Source: Lepisosteus oculatus (Eukaryota > Chordata > Actinopteri > Semionotiformes > Lepisosteidae). Taken from it: a stretch of DNA of 64,000 bases. Positions within the stretch are counted from its first letter, which is position 1; each line of letters begins with the position of its first letter. The notes beneath the pieces were generated by a model. It worked only from the letters and a program-made list of their open reading frames with translations. It did not search any database and was not told the DNA's origin. Both the position numbers and the translations under genes were made by a program. Positions 1 through 10,952 of the stretch are shown here, one piece after another. Where the stretch lies: contig NC_090718.1 of assembly GCF_040954835.1 (NCBI RefSeq), positions 15,577,532 through 15,641,531 of the forward strand. Direction: 5' to 3'.

Positions 1-275
1 GGCAGCCGGGCTGCGGCGTCACGCACTGGGGTCGTGGAGAGAACCTCTCTGTCACACACCCTGAACGTGACAACTCCCGCTCGCTGTCAGCGCTGCCGCA
101 CAGCTTAGACCAAGTGATTTAATTCAAGGTGGACAAAACAGAAAAAACAGCCTAGACAGACCGGCACGTGGAAGGTTTATATCACTTCCTGTAGCACACG
201 AGAACAAAACTCCTACTCCTCACGGGCATCGTTCCGCTGATGACCTCCCCCTGACCCCCCCGACCCCCATCTTAC

Positions 276-3200
276 CGAGGGAGAGGATGGTGACGTAGGC
301 CGGCCGGTCGGAGCGCAGCAGGGAATGCTCCCGCGCCTTGTTGAGGGACGTCTCCTTGTCGAACACCCCCTTCACCGGCCCCACCACGGACTCGAACCCG
401 TGCATCCGGAAGGTGAAGGCCCTGTGCGGCTGGTCGTAGCGCTGCTGCTCCTGGGGGGGGGAGACACAGGCCCAGACTGAGCTCACGCCACAGCCCGGGG
501 GCAGCTACAGCCCTGCCCGCTGCCCCACCTCGCCCCCTGACCTCACGCCCTCGCTCACGGACGGGCCCCTGCTCACCTGCTCCTGGAACACCTGCCTCTC
601 CTCGCCCGTGCTGGGCCTCACCACGTAGTCCGTCCACCTGCGGAGACCGGACAGGGAAACTCAGCCCACGGGAAGACAGGAGCAGGAGAGGGGCAGGCGG
701 CGCAGAGGGAGGGAGGAAAGGGAGGAAGGACGGGGCAGACTCACACTCTCGGCGTGGGTGGGGTCATCTCTGCCGGCTCCTCGCTCTCCGGCTTCAACAG
801 AAAGGAAGATCCGACAAAATCAGAACCGAAGTGACGGGGACACTGTACTGTAAAACGGCGCCGTCCTTCAGATGAGACGTAAAACCGAGGTCCTGACTCT
901 CTGAGGTCATTAACAATCCCGGGGTGTCTCTCGAGAAGAGTAGAGGTGTTACCCCAATGTCCTGGCCAAATCTCCCCCTGGCCTTTACCCATCATGACCT
1001 CCTAATAAACCCCATCTATAACAATAATAGAACTCTTCTGTAGTTTATACAGACTCCAAAACTGATACTCCCAGTGCACAGCAAATAACTGCTCCAAAAG
1101 AATATGCCTGGTCAGCAGCTACCAGCCATGAGCTCATAATTAAAACTCCTCCCATTAACCAAGTAAAAGCCCTGAACTCCAATAATGACCCTGTTCTCGC
1201 ACACAAGCCCGTTACCCTGAAGACCCTGGCAGAGGCCAGAAGGTTCAACTGGGACGAGCGCACTCAGGTGTGTGCCAGTTAGCCAGGGGGTGCAGTTCAG
1301 GGAGGTCCGTCTCACCACGTACCTTGATGACCACCTGGTCCTTTGTCTCCAGCCACAGCTGACAGAGGGCATTCAGGTCCTTCTCGCAGTCCTGACTGGG
1401 GCCTGAGAGAGAAGAGCCAAATACCAGACCTATGCAACAGCTGGAGAATTCCACTAACATTTCACTGGAAATAAACTCTACACGTCAAACATGCACAGGT
1501 ATATTGCTGTTTGCAGGCGCCAGACAAGAGGAAGTCTTACTGATCCACTTCCAGTGCTGAGAGCGCTCTTGGAATTCCACTGAAGGAGAGAACCCGGCTG
1601 GCAGACACAGCACGCCCGCTGAGGAGAGACACAGAGCAGCTTCATGAGTGCGACACTTGTCCGTGTCCCTGGGTCCGCCTCTCCCTCTCATTATCATCCA
1701 CTCCCTGCTGATGACTGCCACATCCCACATATCCCACATACTGTACAACACAAAGAGACAGGTCAGTGTGGGAGCAGGGCGGACTGAATAATAACCAGTT
1801 TTAGACATTAGAATTCGTTTTAGAGAGAGGACTGGTCCACACCCGATTCCCATGTGTAAATCTCCAATAATGGGGAGTATGATTTTTTCTCGGAATTTAC
1901 GTGTCTGCGTGTCTTTCAGGGCGGGCAACTTTCCTGAATAATATGCCTCTGAAAAAGATGGCCTCCTTTAAATGAACCACATCTTATTTGATACAGAAAT
2001 AACAAATGAAAACGTTCACAGGATGACATTTTTATAAAGTTTCTACTCTCCTGGTAAGGATGTTTTTTTTTTGCATATGCACTCCATTCTTGTGAAATGA
2101 TAATGATGTTTCCGTTTGGACATCACTAACTGCACGAAAGGACTACGGTGGCTCACTGGTACACGCTGGACTGCGATGGGCAATCCTGGTGTGTGAATCC
2201 ATCTGCTCATTCCAACCACTCACATCAGCTCACACCCTTCTGCAAGCAGTCCGCCACCCCATGTCTGCACACTGCTTTCACTTCATCTGAAAATGGTCCT
2301 CAAAAAGTACACTGTTTTACAAGAGGGAGGCTACACAGGCACGTGCTGTTCAAGGAGTCGCTCCAGATGAAACCGTCTGCGCACTGTGACACAGGCAGAC
2401 TCACCCTTGCTCTCTCCTGCCAAGAAGTGCAGCGCAGGCAACACCAGGTCAGACCAGCAGGGGGCACCGGAGAACCACGGATTGAGGGTGCTGGCAGGGG
2501 AGGCCTGCCACTGTTGCACCCTCTCCTCCAGCTGCAAGAGGGAACCAGAGACCACCAGTCACTCTGTGCTGTACCTCAGTACAGTCAGTCTCCCAGTACA
2601 GTACAGTCTCTCAGTCTCCCAGTACAGTACAGTCTCTCAGTACAGTACCTCAGTACAGTCAGTCTCCCAGTACAATCAGTCTCCCAGTACAGTACAGTCT
2701 CTCAGTCTCCCAGTACAGTACTTCAGTACAGTCAGTCTCCCAGTACAGTACAGTCTCTCAGTACAGTACCTCAGTACAGTCAGTCTCCCAGTACAATCAG
2801 TCTCCCAGTACAGCACAGTCTCTCAGTCTCCCAGTACAGTACTTCAGTACAGTCAGTCTCCCAGTACAGTACAGTCTCTCAGTAGAGCCAGTCTCTCGGT
2901 ACAGTCAGTCTCTTGGCACCGCAGGGTGGGCACGAGAGCAACAGGGCGCTCTCCAGCGGCGATCCTACCGTGGCGACGCTGGCCTGCCCCTCCAGGCGCA
3001 GGATGTCCTCCAGCAGGGTGAAGAAGCAGGCGGTGATCTCCTCCACCTGCGCCGGGCTGCTGTGCACCTCCTCCACCGGCCTGCGGAGGAAGACCAGGTC
3101 ATGATCTGGGACAACAGGCTTGGAGACAAATTTATATTCATTTTATATATATTATATTATATCAGTGAGCGGCTTCATGGGTGATCAGCACAGGGATCTC

Positions 3201-6200
3201 TAATCATCTCAAGGGAGAGAGGTCATGATGAAACATGGGAAGGAAGCTCGCCAGCCCTCAGGCTCAGTGTGAGCCAGAGGACGAGCCCTGTTTTACCGAG
3301 CGCTCACTGTCGGCGTGAGGACACGGAAACATCCCCAGGGGAAGTCCGGTACGGGACAGGTGCACGAGTGACCCCTGGGACAAGCACGGCAGCACTGTTT
3401 CATACAGAGCGGCTCAGTGCAGGTCGTGTAGGCACCATTTTCCCCTCATTTTCAGACGTCCTCTTAAAGGTTAGCAGGAGAGCAGGAATCACAGGCAGGG
3501 AGAGACGGAGGAGCAAGCCAGCAGAGGCGAGCCGAGAGAGAGCAGGGCCAGGGACGGGGGGACACGGCGGAGTCCCGGCACTCACTCCTCCTTCACGCCA
3601 GCCAGGGGGGCAGCGGGGGGCTCCGGGGAGACGACGGCCACGGTGGCCGCCGCAGCAGCCGCTGGGGGGGCGTCGGGGGGCCCCAGGACATCACATGGGT
3701 CCTCCGGCTCCATCTTGACCGGCCTCATCTTCTTCTTCCTCTTCTCCTCCCTCGCCTTCTTCTTGGGCACCCCGAGGTCGACCAGAGCTGCAGAAAGGAC
3801 GACGCAACACGTCCTTACCAGCCCGCCCCCGGGCAGCGGTTTCCGTTTCACTTCAGACTCACCGAAATCTGCACTGAACACCCGCCCAGCTGCATGTGGA
3901 AATGGCTTGAAATGATTTGTGATCTAAAAACACTCCGAGGAATGATCGGTTTACTCTTAAAGCCCTTGCTTTTAATCTTAAAAATGTTTTTAAGAATTAA
4001 ATTTAATGATAAAATACATTTAAACTGAGGTTTAACGTTAGGACCACCTTTAAAAGTAAGCATTTTTTTAATAAAAAAATTATGAAGGCGTAGAAGAAAA
4101 GAAAAACGATTCTACTAGAATTAAAACCTGAAGTCTCAGGCTCCAGGACCCGGAACGGGGGAGAGCACACTCACCCATGATCGAGCCCTTCCGGCCCGCA
4201 CTGACTCGTGACACGATGTCACTTAGACTGAGGTCCGAGGTCAGCAGGTCCGGGCGATCCTGCACACAAACAAAGAGCAGGGGCTCTGGACCAGGTGTGC
4301 GCGAGCCACCTGTTTCAGGTGTGTGTGTGTGTGTGTGTGTGACTGTGAGCCAGCGTGGCGGCAGGCCTTGCACAACTCACAGGCTGGTGCCTCCTCTTCT
4401 CTCGGTGCCGCCTCAGCATGGCCCGCAGGTCCTTCTCCGTCAGCTCGGGCTTGTCTGGGGAGACAAACGACACACCGCCCATCCAGACCTCCACACGCGG
4501 AAATGTATCACCGGATAAGATACCAAAACAGAGTTACTCAAGGGCTCTTCCACCTCAGAGATTCCTGCCTGTATGTGTGTAGTGAGCTTGCGGTGGATTG
4601 CTGCTTCAGCAGCGCTGTGCCAAGTGTCTTGTAAGACAACCCACAAGACAGGCCGTGCTGAATTCCTGGAACTCGTCTGTGGCCCCGGTCACATGGAAAG
4701 CACCAGCGCCTACAACAATGCTGAACACCATTTCCCGAGAGTGGAACTCCGGCGCGGAGCGGCGCATCTGCACTTACAGCCCCTTCAAGGCGTCCTGCGC
4801 GTGCCCGAGGAAAAAATGGCAAGCAAAGAAGACAAAGATCTCCCGCCGCGGAGGCGTGACCAGGACAGGACACCAGAGACGGGACAGCGCGAGCAGACGG
4901 ACGGAGAGGGGGCCCGAGAGCAGCTCTGACCTGCGGTCTTCATGTCCTGCGTGAAGAGGCTGGGCAGCACCCTGAGGGCCACGGGCTGGCTGGGAGAGGG
5001 CGGCAGCAGGGAGGCCGGCAGCCACGAGCCCAGGTCTGCGCAGACGGACAGAGGGACAGAGGGACAGAGGGGAGTGAAGCTCGGGTCGGCGGGCCCCGGC
5101 GCGTGTGGCGGCCGCAGCGCGGGGGCGGGGCTCACCGTCGTCCTCCGAGGACACGCCGCCGTCTCCGCACTCGCTCTTCACCTCCCGCAGGATGCGCAGC
5201 ACCCGCCTGCGGGCCCGCCGCTCCCGCTCCTCGCCGCGCGCCGAGGGCGACGGCCGCCGCCGCTTCAGGACCAGGTCCGGACCGCCGCGCCGGGCCCGGT
5301 CCAGCAGCTCCTGAGCCCGGCGCAGAAACAACAAACACGCGCGCCGTCAGGGAAGGGCGAGCTCTCCGACAGCGTCCCGACGGAGAAACAGGCTGAGGGG
5401 AAGGAAGCTGGGACCCCGACTCGCATCTCCAGATATGGGAGAGCCGGGAGAGCCTGCCAGCCTGCAGTGAGGTCTGGCTCCTCACCAGCTTCTACTGAGG
5501 GGCCTGACAGGGCAGGGCTCGAGGGACGCCTCTGCTGTTCTCCCTTTCCCGCCGGGCAGCAGCGAGGGACAGGGGGCCCTGGCGGGACGCTCCTGTTGCA
5601 GCCCTGGACAAGGTACTGCACCTCTCAACTGCCCGACAGTGCAAAGGATCCACGCCACCGTGAGTGAAGCTGGGCTGTGCGCTGACCTGTGCGCTGGTGA
5701 AATGAAGGATGACGTGTGTACATGGGGGCCGTAACCGAGGCAGAGCCGCACGGAGAACGGTACCTTCCTGGAGACGAGGATCTGCTTGAGCAGCCGGTGG
5801 TAGTGCTGCTGCTGGGAGTAGAGGCAGCGCTTCCTCTGCGACTTGGCCACCAGCTGCCTGTACTTCACCACCTCCGGGTTAAAGTAGCCATCTGGGTAGG
5901 ACAGGGTGAGGGCGTCAGTGCGCGTTCGCAGACCCCCCCAGACCACCCCGCGCGTCTGAGAGACGCGCCCCGAGGGCAGGAGTATGATCGCTGATTATTC
6001 CACTGCTGTAAGCTGCAACTCCAGGTGTGCAGCGCAAACAGTTTGTAACGGAACGTTATAACTAGAGCGTTTACAGGTCTTTTTGCAGGAACCTTTGTTT
6101 TATTTTGCGTAGCTCTGGAACAGCAATAACATCTAAATATATCTCCTCTGGGGGAAATGTACTTATTGTTTTGAAATGGAATACAACTGGGATATTCCTC

Positions 6201-7897
6201 TTCTTTCAAATGAAAACATTTCCAACATGTGGACTCTGATATGAAGAATGTGTAGCTGTCTTGTCTGGTATCTCTGTATTTTTGCCACGATGCGTTTTGC
6301 CCATGAAGACTGTGGAAATGTCAGTTCTCCCATCTCAGTGACAGGTGGATTTTCCCCGTATGCTTGTCTTTAGAGTAGCCTGCCCCCCGCCACCCTAAAG
6401 AAAAATTCTCGAAATGTCAGACCTGAGCTACAGTATGTGGTGCACAAGACCAATCATGACCACAGCGTCCCATGTAACAACCCGAAACCATTTAATCCTC
6501 TAAATGTCACAGCTCTAAATGCAATTTCAGCACGTCCACCACACTACATTAGCAAACATAAGCAAACATTAGCATCTCCTGTCCCAGGGGTACCAGGGTG
6601 CCACAGCCCCACACCTGACAAATTAAACCTGATGACCTTTCTGAAGACCCTTTCTGAAGATCTGTCCCACAAACCTGCACTGCAAAGGCCCCGCTTTGAA
6701 GGTCTTTTAAGGAGTCTTTCCCTCTTCAGCTCTCTCCCTCCCTTCTAATCCCACTTCCTCTCCGATTTCACAGGCGTATCTCTGCCCACCCTTCTCGTGC
6801 CCTCAGACTCCGGGGGGTGGCACGGGCCGGGAGGGGCTCACCTCGGAAGAGCTTCTGGGCGAGATGCAAGGGGTTTCCGAAGCGGAAGTTCTGGTTGCCG
6901 AAGAGGTCGGCGAGCACGCCGTCCTGCAGGGCGGCGCTGTCCTCGGGGAAGTGGGGCAGGAGCTGGCGCAGCCGCTGCCGCTGGGCGTCCGTCAGCACGT
7001 GGTGCCAGGTGCTGTCGCTCACGACGGAGAAGAAGATCTCTGGCTGGACACCAGAAACGGGAACAGGTCACGGGCTGTAAGGGCACCCCGCGGCCCGCTC
7101 CCCACCCCACACCCCACTATCTCCTATACGTTAAACCTGTGAGTTGCCTTCTGTCGTCAGTTAAAGCTCGTAGAAATCTTCAAGACGTAACTAAACACAG
7201 TCCAACAGATCAGGGCTCTTCTGTTCCGCCTCTGCTGGGCAGAAGGCCTGCAGGATGAATATGGACTTCGAAGAGGGACAACCTGAGGCAAGGTAATCCT
7301 CGTGGACACTGGACGTGACGGAGACAGAGCCAGCTGGAACACTGCCCCAGAGGGGAGCAGAGCTCGGCAGCCCTGTTGCAGGCATGTGAGCACGACAGAA
7401 GACCGGGGATGGAGGGTTAGAGTGTTCACTGCAGGGCGTTGATTACAGTTACAGTACAGCATCACCCATCGTCACATTTTCATCAGGGATTTTCTAGTAC
7501 CATCCACATACTCACAACTGGTGAGATCAGTTGATTCTACAATGACAAAACATGGTCAGCCTTGTGTATTCTATTTATGTTATAAAAGCTTAAGTCTCCT
7601 CTTAGCGGTCATTTGCTGATACTCAATCAAGTTTAGTTTTCCATTCTACACGTCCATGAGCCCTGGTTTGATTCCGGCTGCTACTTTTCTCTGTGTAACT
7701 ATGAATTCTTGGGGAGACGTCCCTCTCTCCATCCATTTTCCCCCGTTATCCTCCCTTCCTGGAAAACTCACGTCCTCCAGCAGGTCCTCTGGGAGACTGA
7801 CGCGGGTGTTTCCCAGCATGCACTCCTCCATGATGCGCCCATCGCCGCCCTGCCCCGAGTCCAGCGGGTCTGTGAGCATGTGATCCAGCGCGTCCAT
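276..7897 (-). CDS. nfrkb: NFRKB, 5' half (nuclear factor related to kappa-B-binding protein, INO80 subunit), partial
   Basis: Fifteen coding exons, in transcription order: 7772-7897, 6842-7043, 5764-5891, 5136-5310, 4931-5035, 4381-4454, 4175-4259, 3586-3787, 2969-3080, 2405-2531, 1541-1597, 1323-1402, 745-791, 577-637, 276-450. All have GT/AG ends and joined phases, giving about 585 residues; the gene continues off the left edge. The start is the ATG at 7897 (MDALDHMLTDP), matching the vertebrate N-terminus. Residues 43-150 form the DEUBAD domain with the FRF signature at 95-97 (NFRFGNP). In the family this domain binds and inhibits the deubiquitinase UCH37/UCHL5 within the INO80 chromatin remodeller. 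A Lys/Glu-rich stretch follows, and the last exons begin the winged-helix-like domain (AFTFRMHGFESVVGPVKGVF, nearly identical to mammals). The second half of the protein, low in complexity in mammals, is outside the window. Identification is from recalled family sequence and is secure. Confidence 0.96.
827..1025 (+). mobile_element. SINE body fragment in NFRKB intron
   Basis: This stretch closely matches the middle of the longer element at 21712-22265. Shared blocks include CGCCGTCCTTCAGATGAGAC, GTGTCCTGGCCAAAT and CCTTTACCCATCATG. The same text recurs in many fish genomes as a tRNA-derived SINE body. It lacks both the tRNA-like head and the tail. It sits 36 bases upstream (in gene sense) of the 47-base NFRKB exon at 745-791. 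Confidence 0.75.
2571..2910. repeat. Irregular tandem repeat of CAGTACAGT/CTCAGTCTCC units in NFRKB intron
   Basis: About 340 bases built from short units CAGTACAGT and CAGTCTCC in shifting order, with a larger period visible because several 100-base blocks repeat almost unchanged. The plus-strand ORFs reading through it (Ser/Gln/Val/Tyr-rich) are artefacts of the repeat. It lies between the exons at 2405-2531 and 2969-3080. Confidence 0.85.
4321..4341. repeat. GT dinucleotide microsatellite
   Basis: About ten GT units in the short intron between the NFRKB exons 4175-4259 and 4381-4454. No sign of function. Confidence 0.8.
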
Positions 7898-7915
7898 TCT
7901 GCAGGCACCGCCTGA

Positions 7916-8981
7916 AGCACGCTGCCTACCGGACACACACAAGCACAGCCACTGCCTGACACATTTGATCACTTAGTTAAAACGATCCAATTAACCAGCT
8001 GCATTTGGATTCACACCGATTTATTCCTGTACACCATTAATGGGCACCACTACCACCTGAGCAGCAGTCCTGCAGTTCACACCTTTCAGCTAGGCCAAGG
8101 TGTCATATCCAAATGCACGTGTGATCTGGGTTCTTATCCAGATGAAAGAGCTCAATGAAGTTAAACCAAGAGGATGAATTAAATACAGCCCTTGCGCTAC
8201 CGAGAGAGCAGCACAATAATCCAGTCTCATCATTACCATTCAATAAATCTACAGAAGACAGGATGAGATAAAAGAACAATATTACAAAAATACATTTGAG
8301 TTCACTTCGGTAAGTACCTCAGTTAAAACGCTTGGAAAAGACTACCGCAACATAAAGAAATATCATCTATATTAATTTAACGTTTTGCTACAAGAGCTAT
8401 CTGTCCTCACAGTATTATAACCTGTATTTACACATAAATAGATGCTTGTGCGCGTGTTAGAATAATAATGTTTAAAACCAACTATTAATTATGTGAGACT
8501 TAAATCAGGTGTTACTACGATGTACCCGAGTACATTTAGAACCACAAATGTGTAGGATTCATTTTAGTATTAAATTCAGAGTACATGTTACCTTAAAAAT
8601 ACTCAAATCCAGCTGGGTAAACAGTACCACAACAGCATCAACACTGCTAATGATATCATAAAGCGAAAAAATGAATATATTCCACTACGTTACGATTGTG
8701 ACAATACAGTTATTTCTAAGCAAACAGCACTGGAACCACAATTAATATTTGCATTTCGTATTTTAATAATCCGGTGTAGTCATTACTTTATTTCTGTATT
8801 TGAAGGTCCGTATGAGCCAGTTTGTCAACTGTGCTTTTCCAGTCTGCCCTCGTTACCTTTTTCAAATATCATTATCTCCCTGACACAATCACCCTCCTAC
8901 CCCAGATGTTTTCACACATAACTAATACACATGTAAATCACGTTAAATACGAAAAAAATAAGTAAAGTTTGCTTTGATTAC
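7916..8981 (-). other. NFRKB first intron, no recognisable feature
   Basis: AT-rich single-copy-looking sequence between the noncoding exon and the start-codon exon. I see no ORF, repeat array or RNA gene in it. Confidence 0.5.
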
Positions 8982-9060
8982 CTTTTGTCTTGGAAATGAA
9001 AACACAAAAACAGACACACCAAGGAGAGCCGGAACGAAAACAGAGACGGACTTCCGTTCC
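8982..9060 (-). promoter_or_regulatory. nfrkb: NFRKB noncoding first exon and promoter area (upper edge approximate)
   Basis: On the minus strand a good donor (AAAG|GTAATC) falls at 8982/8981, upstream of the ATG exon. The ATG exon has an acceptor shortly before its start codon (around 7900-7915), so a noncoding exon 1 here is expected. The block contains an ETS-type site (ACTTCCG near 9050, plus strand), common in promoters of housekeeping chromatin genes. The transcription start cannot be fixed from sequence; 9060 is a guess. Confidence 0.5.
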
Positions 9061-10600
9061 GTCAGCAAACTTTGTCCCCCGGATGAAAACACTTTGTATT
9101 TTCAGTCCGACCTGATGTACAGGCCAGGGAAGATTTAATTTGCAAACGGCTGCAGTGTTTTTTTTTTGTTGTTGTTTTTTGTTTTTAATTTTTTATTTAT
9201 GCTTTACAAAAGAACAAAGATTACAATACAAACAAGAGTACATATAACAATTCAAGACAAAAATATCGTCAGGGGTACATATTACTACATACATTCAAAT
9301 TATGAAAAAAGATTAAACAAATTAAATAAAAATAATGTCCGCACTGCTTTCATATTTTTACACTTCGAAATAGTCTGCAGTGTATGAGGCAGCTTATTTG
9401 GACCAGGTGGCAGCTTCCTCTCCCTCCACTGAAAATTTTAAACTTGATTCCAAAGTATATTTACGTAGGAAACTGTGCTGCGGGTCAGAGGTGCAGCCTT
9501 TTCAATAAATTTAAAACAAGGTCCCACCTGCTTTTAATAAGTACAAATCTTATGACACTATTCAAAATATGAAGGAGTGCCTTAACTCTAGGACTTTAAA
9601 ATTCCAGCTGAGGATGTTTAATTCTTGAATAGATCAACTGGATTCAGTGCTTCCACAAGCCTCTAATTTACTTCTTGTTAGTCCAGGGTAGCAGGCAAGC
9701 ACCAGTATAGAGGCTAATGTACAGCCCCTTCCGCATGTAGCAATCCCTGTACTGTATAGTAGTGTAGTGTAAACACTGTATAGACCCAGACAATGAAATT
9801 GCTATTATCATTCACTATGTACTTTATTTAGAGATAACTTTATAAGTCATAAATATTAGAAGCACTATGAGCTGGTGGTGGAACAATGCTGGCACTATAA
9901 ACACACAGTTATCACTGTCAACCCCTTAAACCTCCAGGGACAGATTTCCCACTCTGCATGCTCCGTGCAGTTTATCCTGGGGGGGCAGTGGAGTAAGATT
10001 GTCCTCCTGTACAAGCAGGGCTCACGTCTTACAGGAGCTCTGTTATTCAAAAGATTGTCCTGAATCTCATTGGAACAACTTTCAACCCTGGGCACAGTGA
10101 GAAAATTCTGTTTTCAAACTGCTGCACATTTTGCAGACAATTTGCAGACACTTTTTTAATGCAAATGTGGTTTCTTTTTTAGATTTGGAAAACTTTTAGC
10201 AATTTTCATTATGAACCCACTCAATTTGAAAACATTAATTATGTCTTGAGGTTTCAGCCTTCCTTGTACTTGTTGCCTGCTGGGACAGACTCCTGCTCCC
10301 CTATATTGTTAAAGCGGTTAGAGAATGGAAGAATAGGTGTTTCAGCTTACAGCAACGACCACACCTACTCCCACACATGCTCCTCTGAGCCAACTACCCA
10401 TCAAGAAATTCACCCTTTGACTTGCCGCAGGTCCCACAGCATCTGACAGGAGAGTTAGTGTCGATTGGAGGAGCTGCACATCTCTCAGTGACATCACTGC
10501 AAGCCTGCGGGCTCCTGGGAGGCTGTTGAAGTGGCCAATTAACATCTCCCCCCTTCCCTTTTCCCTTTTTAGCTGCTTTAAGTGTGGGAATCGTTCAGGA
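9061..10600. other. AT-rich intergenic spacer between NFRKB and the lipase-like gene
   Basis: No gene recognised. A run of T with TTG interruptions at 9158-9200, followed by A-rich text, could be the poly(A) end of an old minus-strand retroelement, but no coding remnant supports that. Both neighbouring genes are on the minus strand, so this holds the NFRKB promoter side and the region beyond the lipase-like gene's 3' end. Confidence 0.4.
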
Positions 10601-10681
10601 GAGTTTATTGTCATCATTAACAAGAAGCACATCATCATATGAAAGAAGGGACAACAGTCTAATGTGAAATTACACATGAGA

Positions 10682-10687
10682 TTTATT
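10682..10687 (-). terminator. Poly(A) signal candidate of the lipase-like gene
   Basis: Minus-strand AATAAA about 270 bases past the stop codon at 10953. A second AATAAA lies at 10604-10609. Either could end the transcript. Confidence 0.5.
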
Positions 10688-10952
10688 TTGTCCATGGATC
10701 CTATAAACAAAGTATGCACTGAATGTCATTAACTTATTCATAAGTAAATATAGACAGTTCTCATGTACAGGTTTAATAATGTAATGAATAATGTAAGTAA
10801 TCAATCATTAAGAAATGCCTTTCCAAGTTCTAAATTGCCATGTTAGCGATGAAGGCAGATATGAGCTTTTTAAAGTACTGTAGATTCTATATATTGAAGC
10901 CCAGACGTGTCCCAAATTACAGAATGTCCAAAGGTCTGCGCACTACAGGCCC

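Noticed and set aside
1323-1597. Suspected frameshift between NFRKB exons 1541-1597 and 1323-1402
   Set aside because: On recounting the acceptor (CTCAG|GCCCC) the phases join as ATC AGC CCC AGT; the frame is intact.
4774-5667. Long overlapping ORFs on both strands around 5 kb
   Set aside because: GC-rich shadows of NFRKB exons 5136-5310 and 4931-5035.
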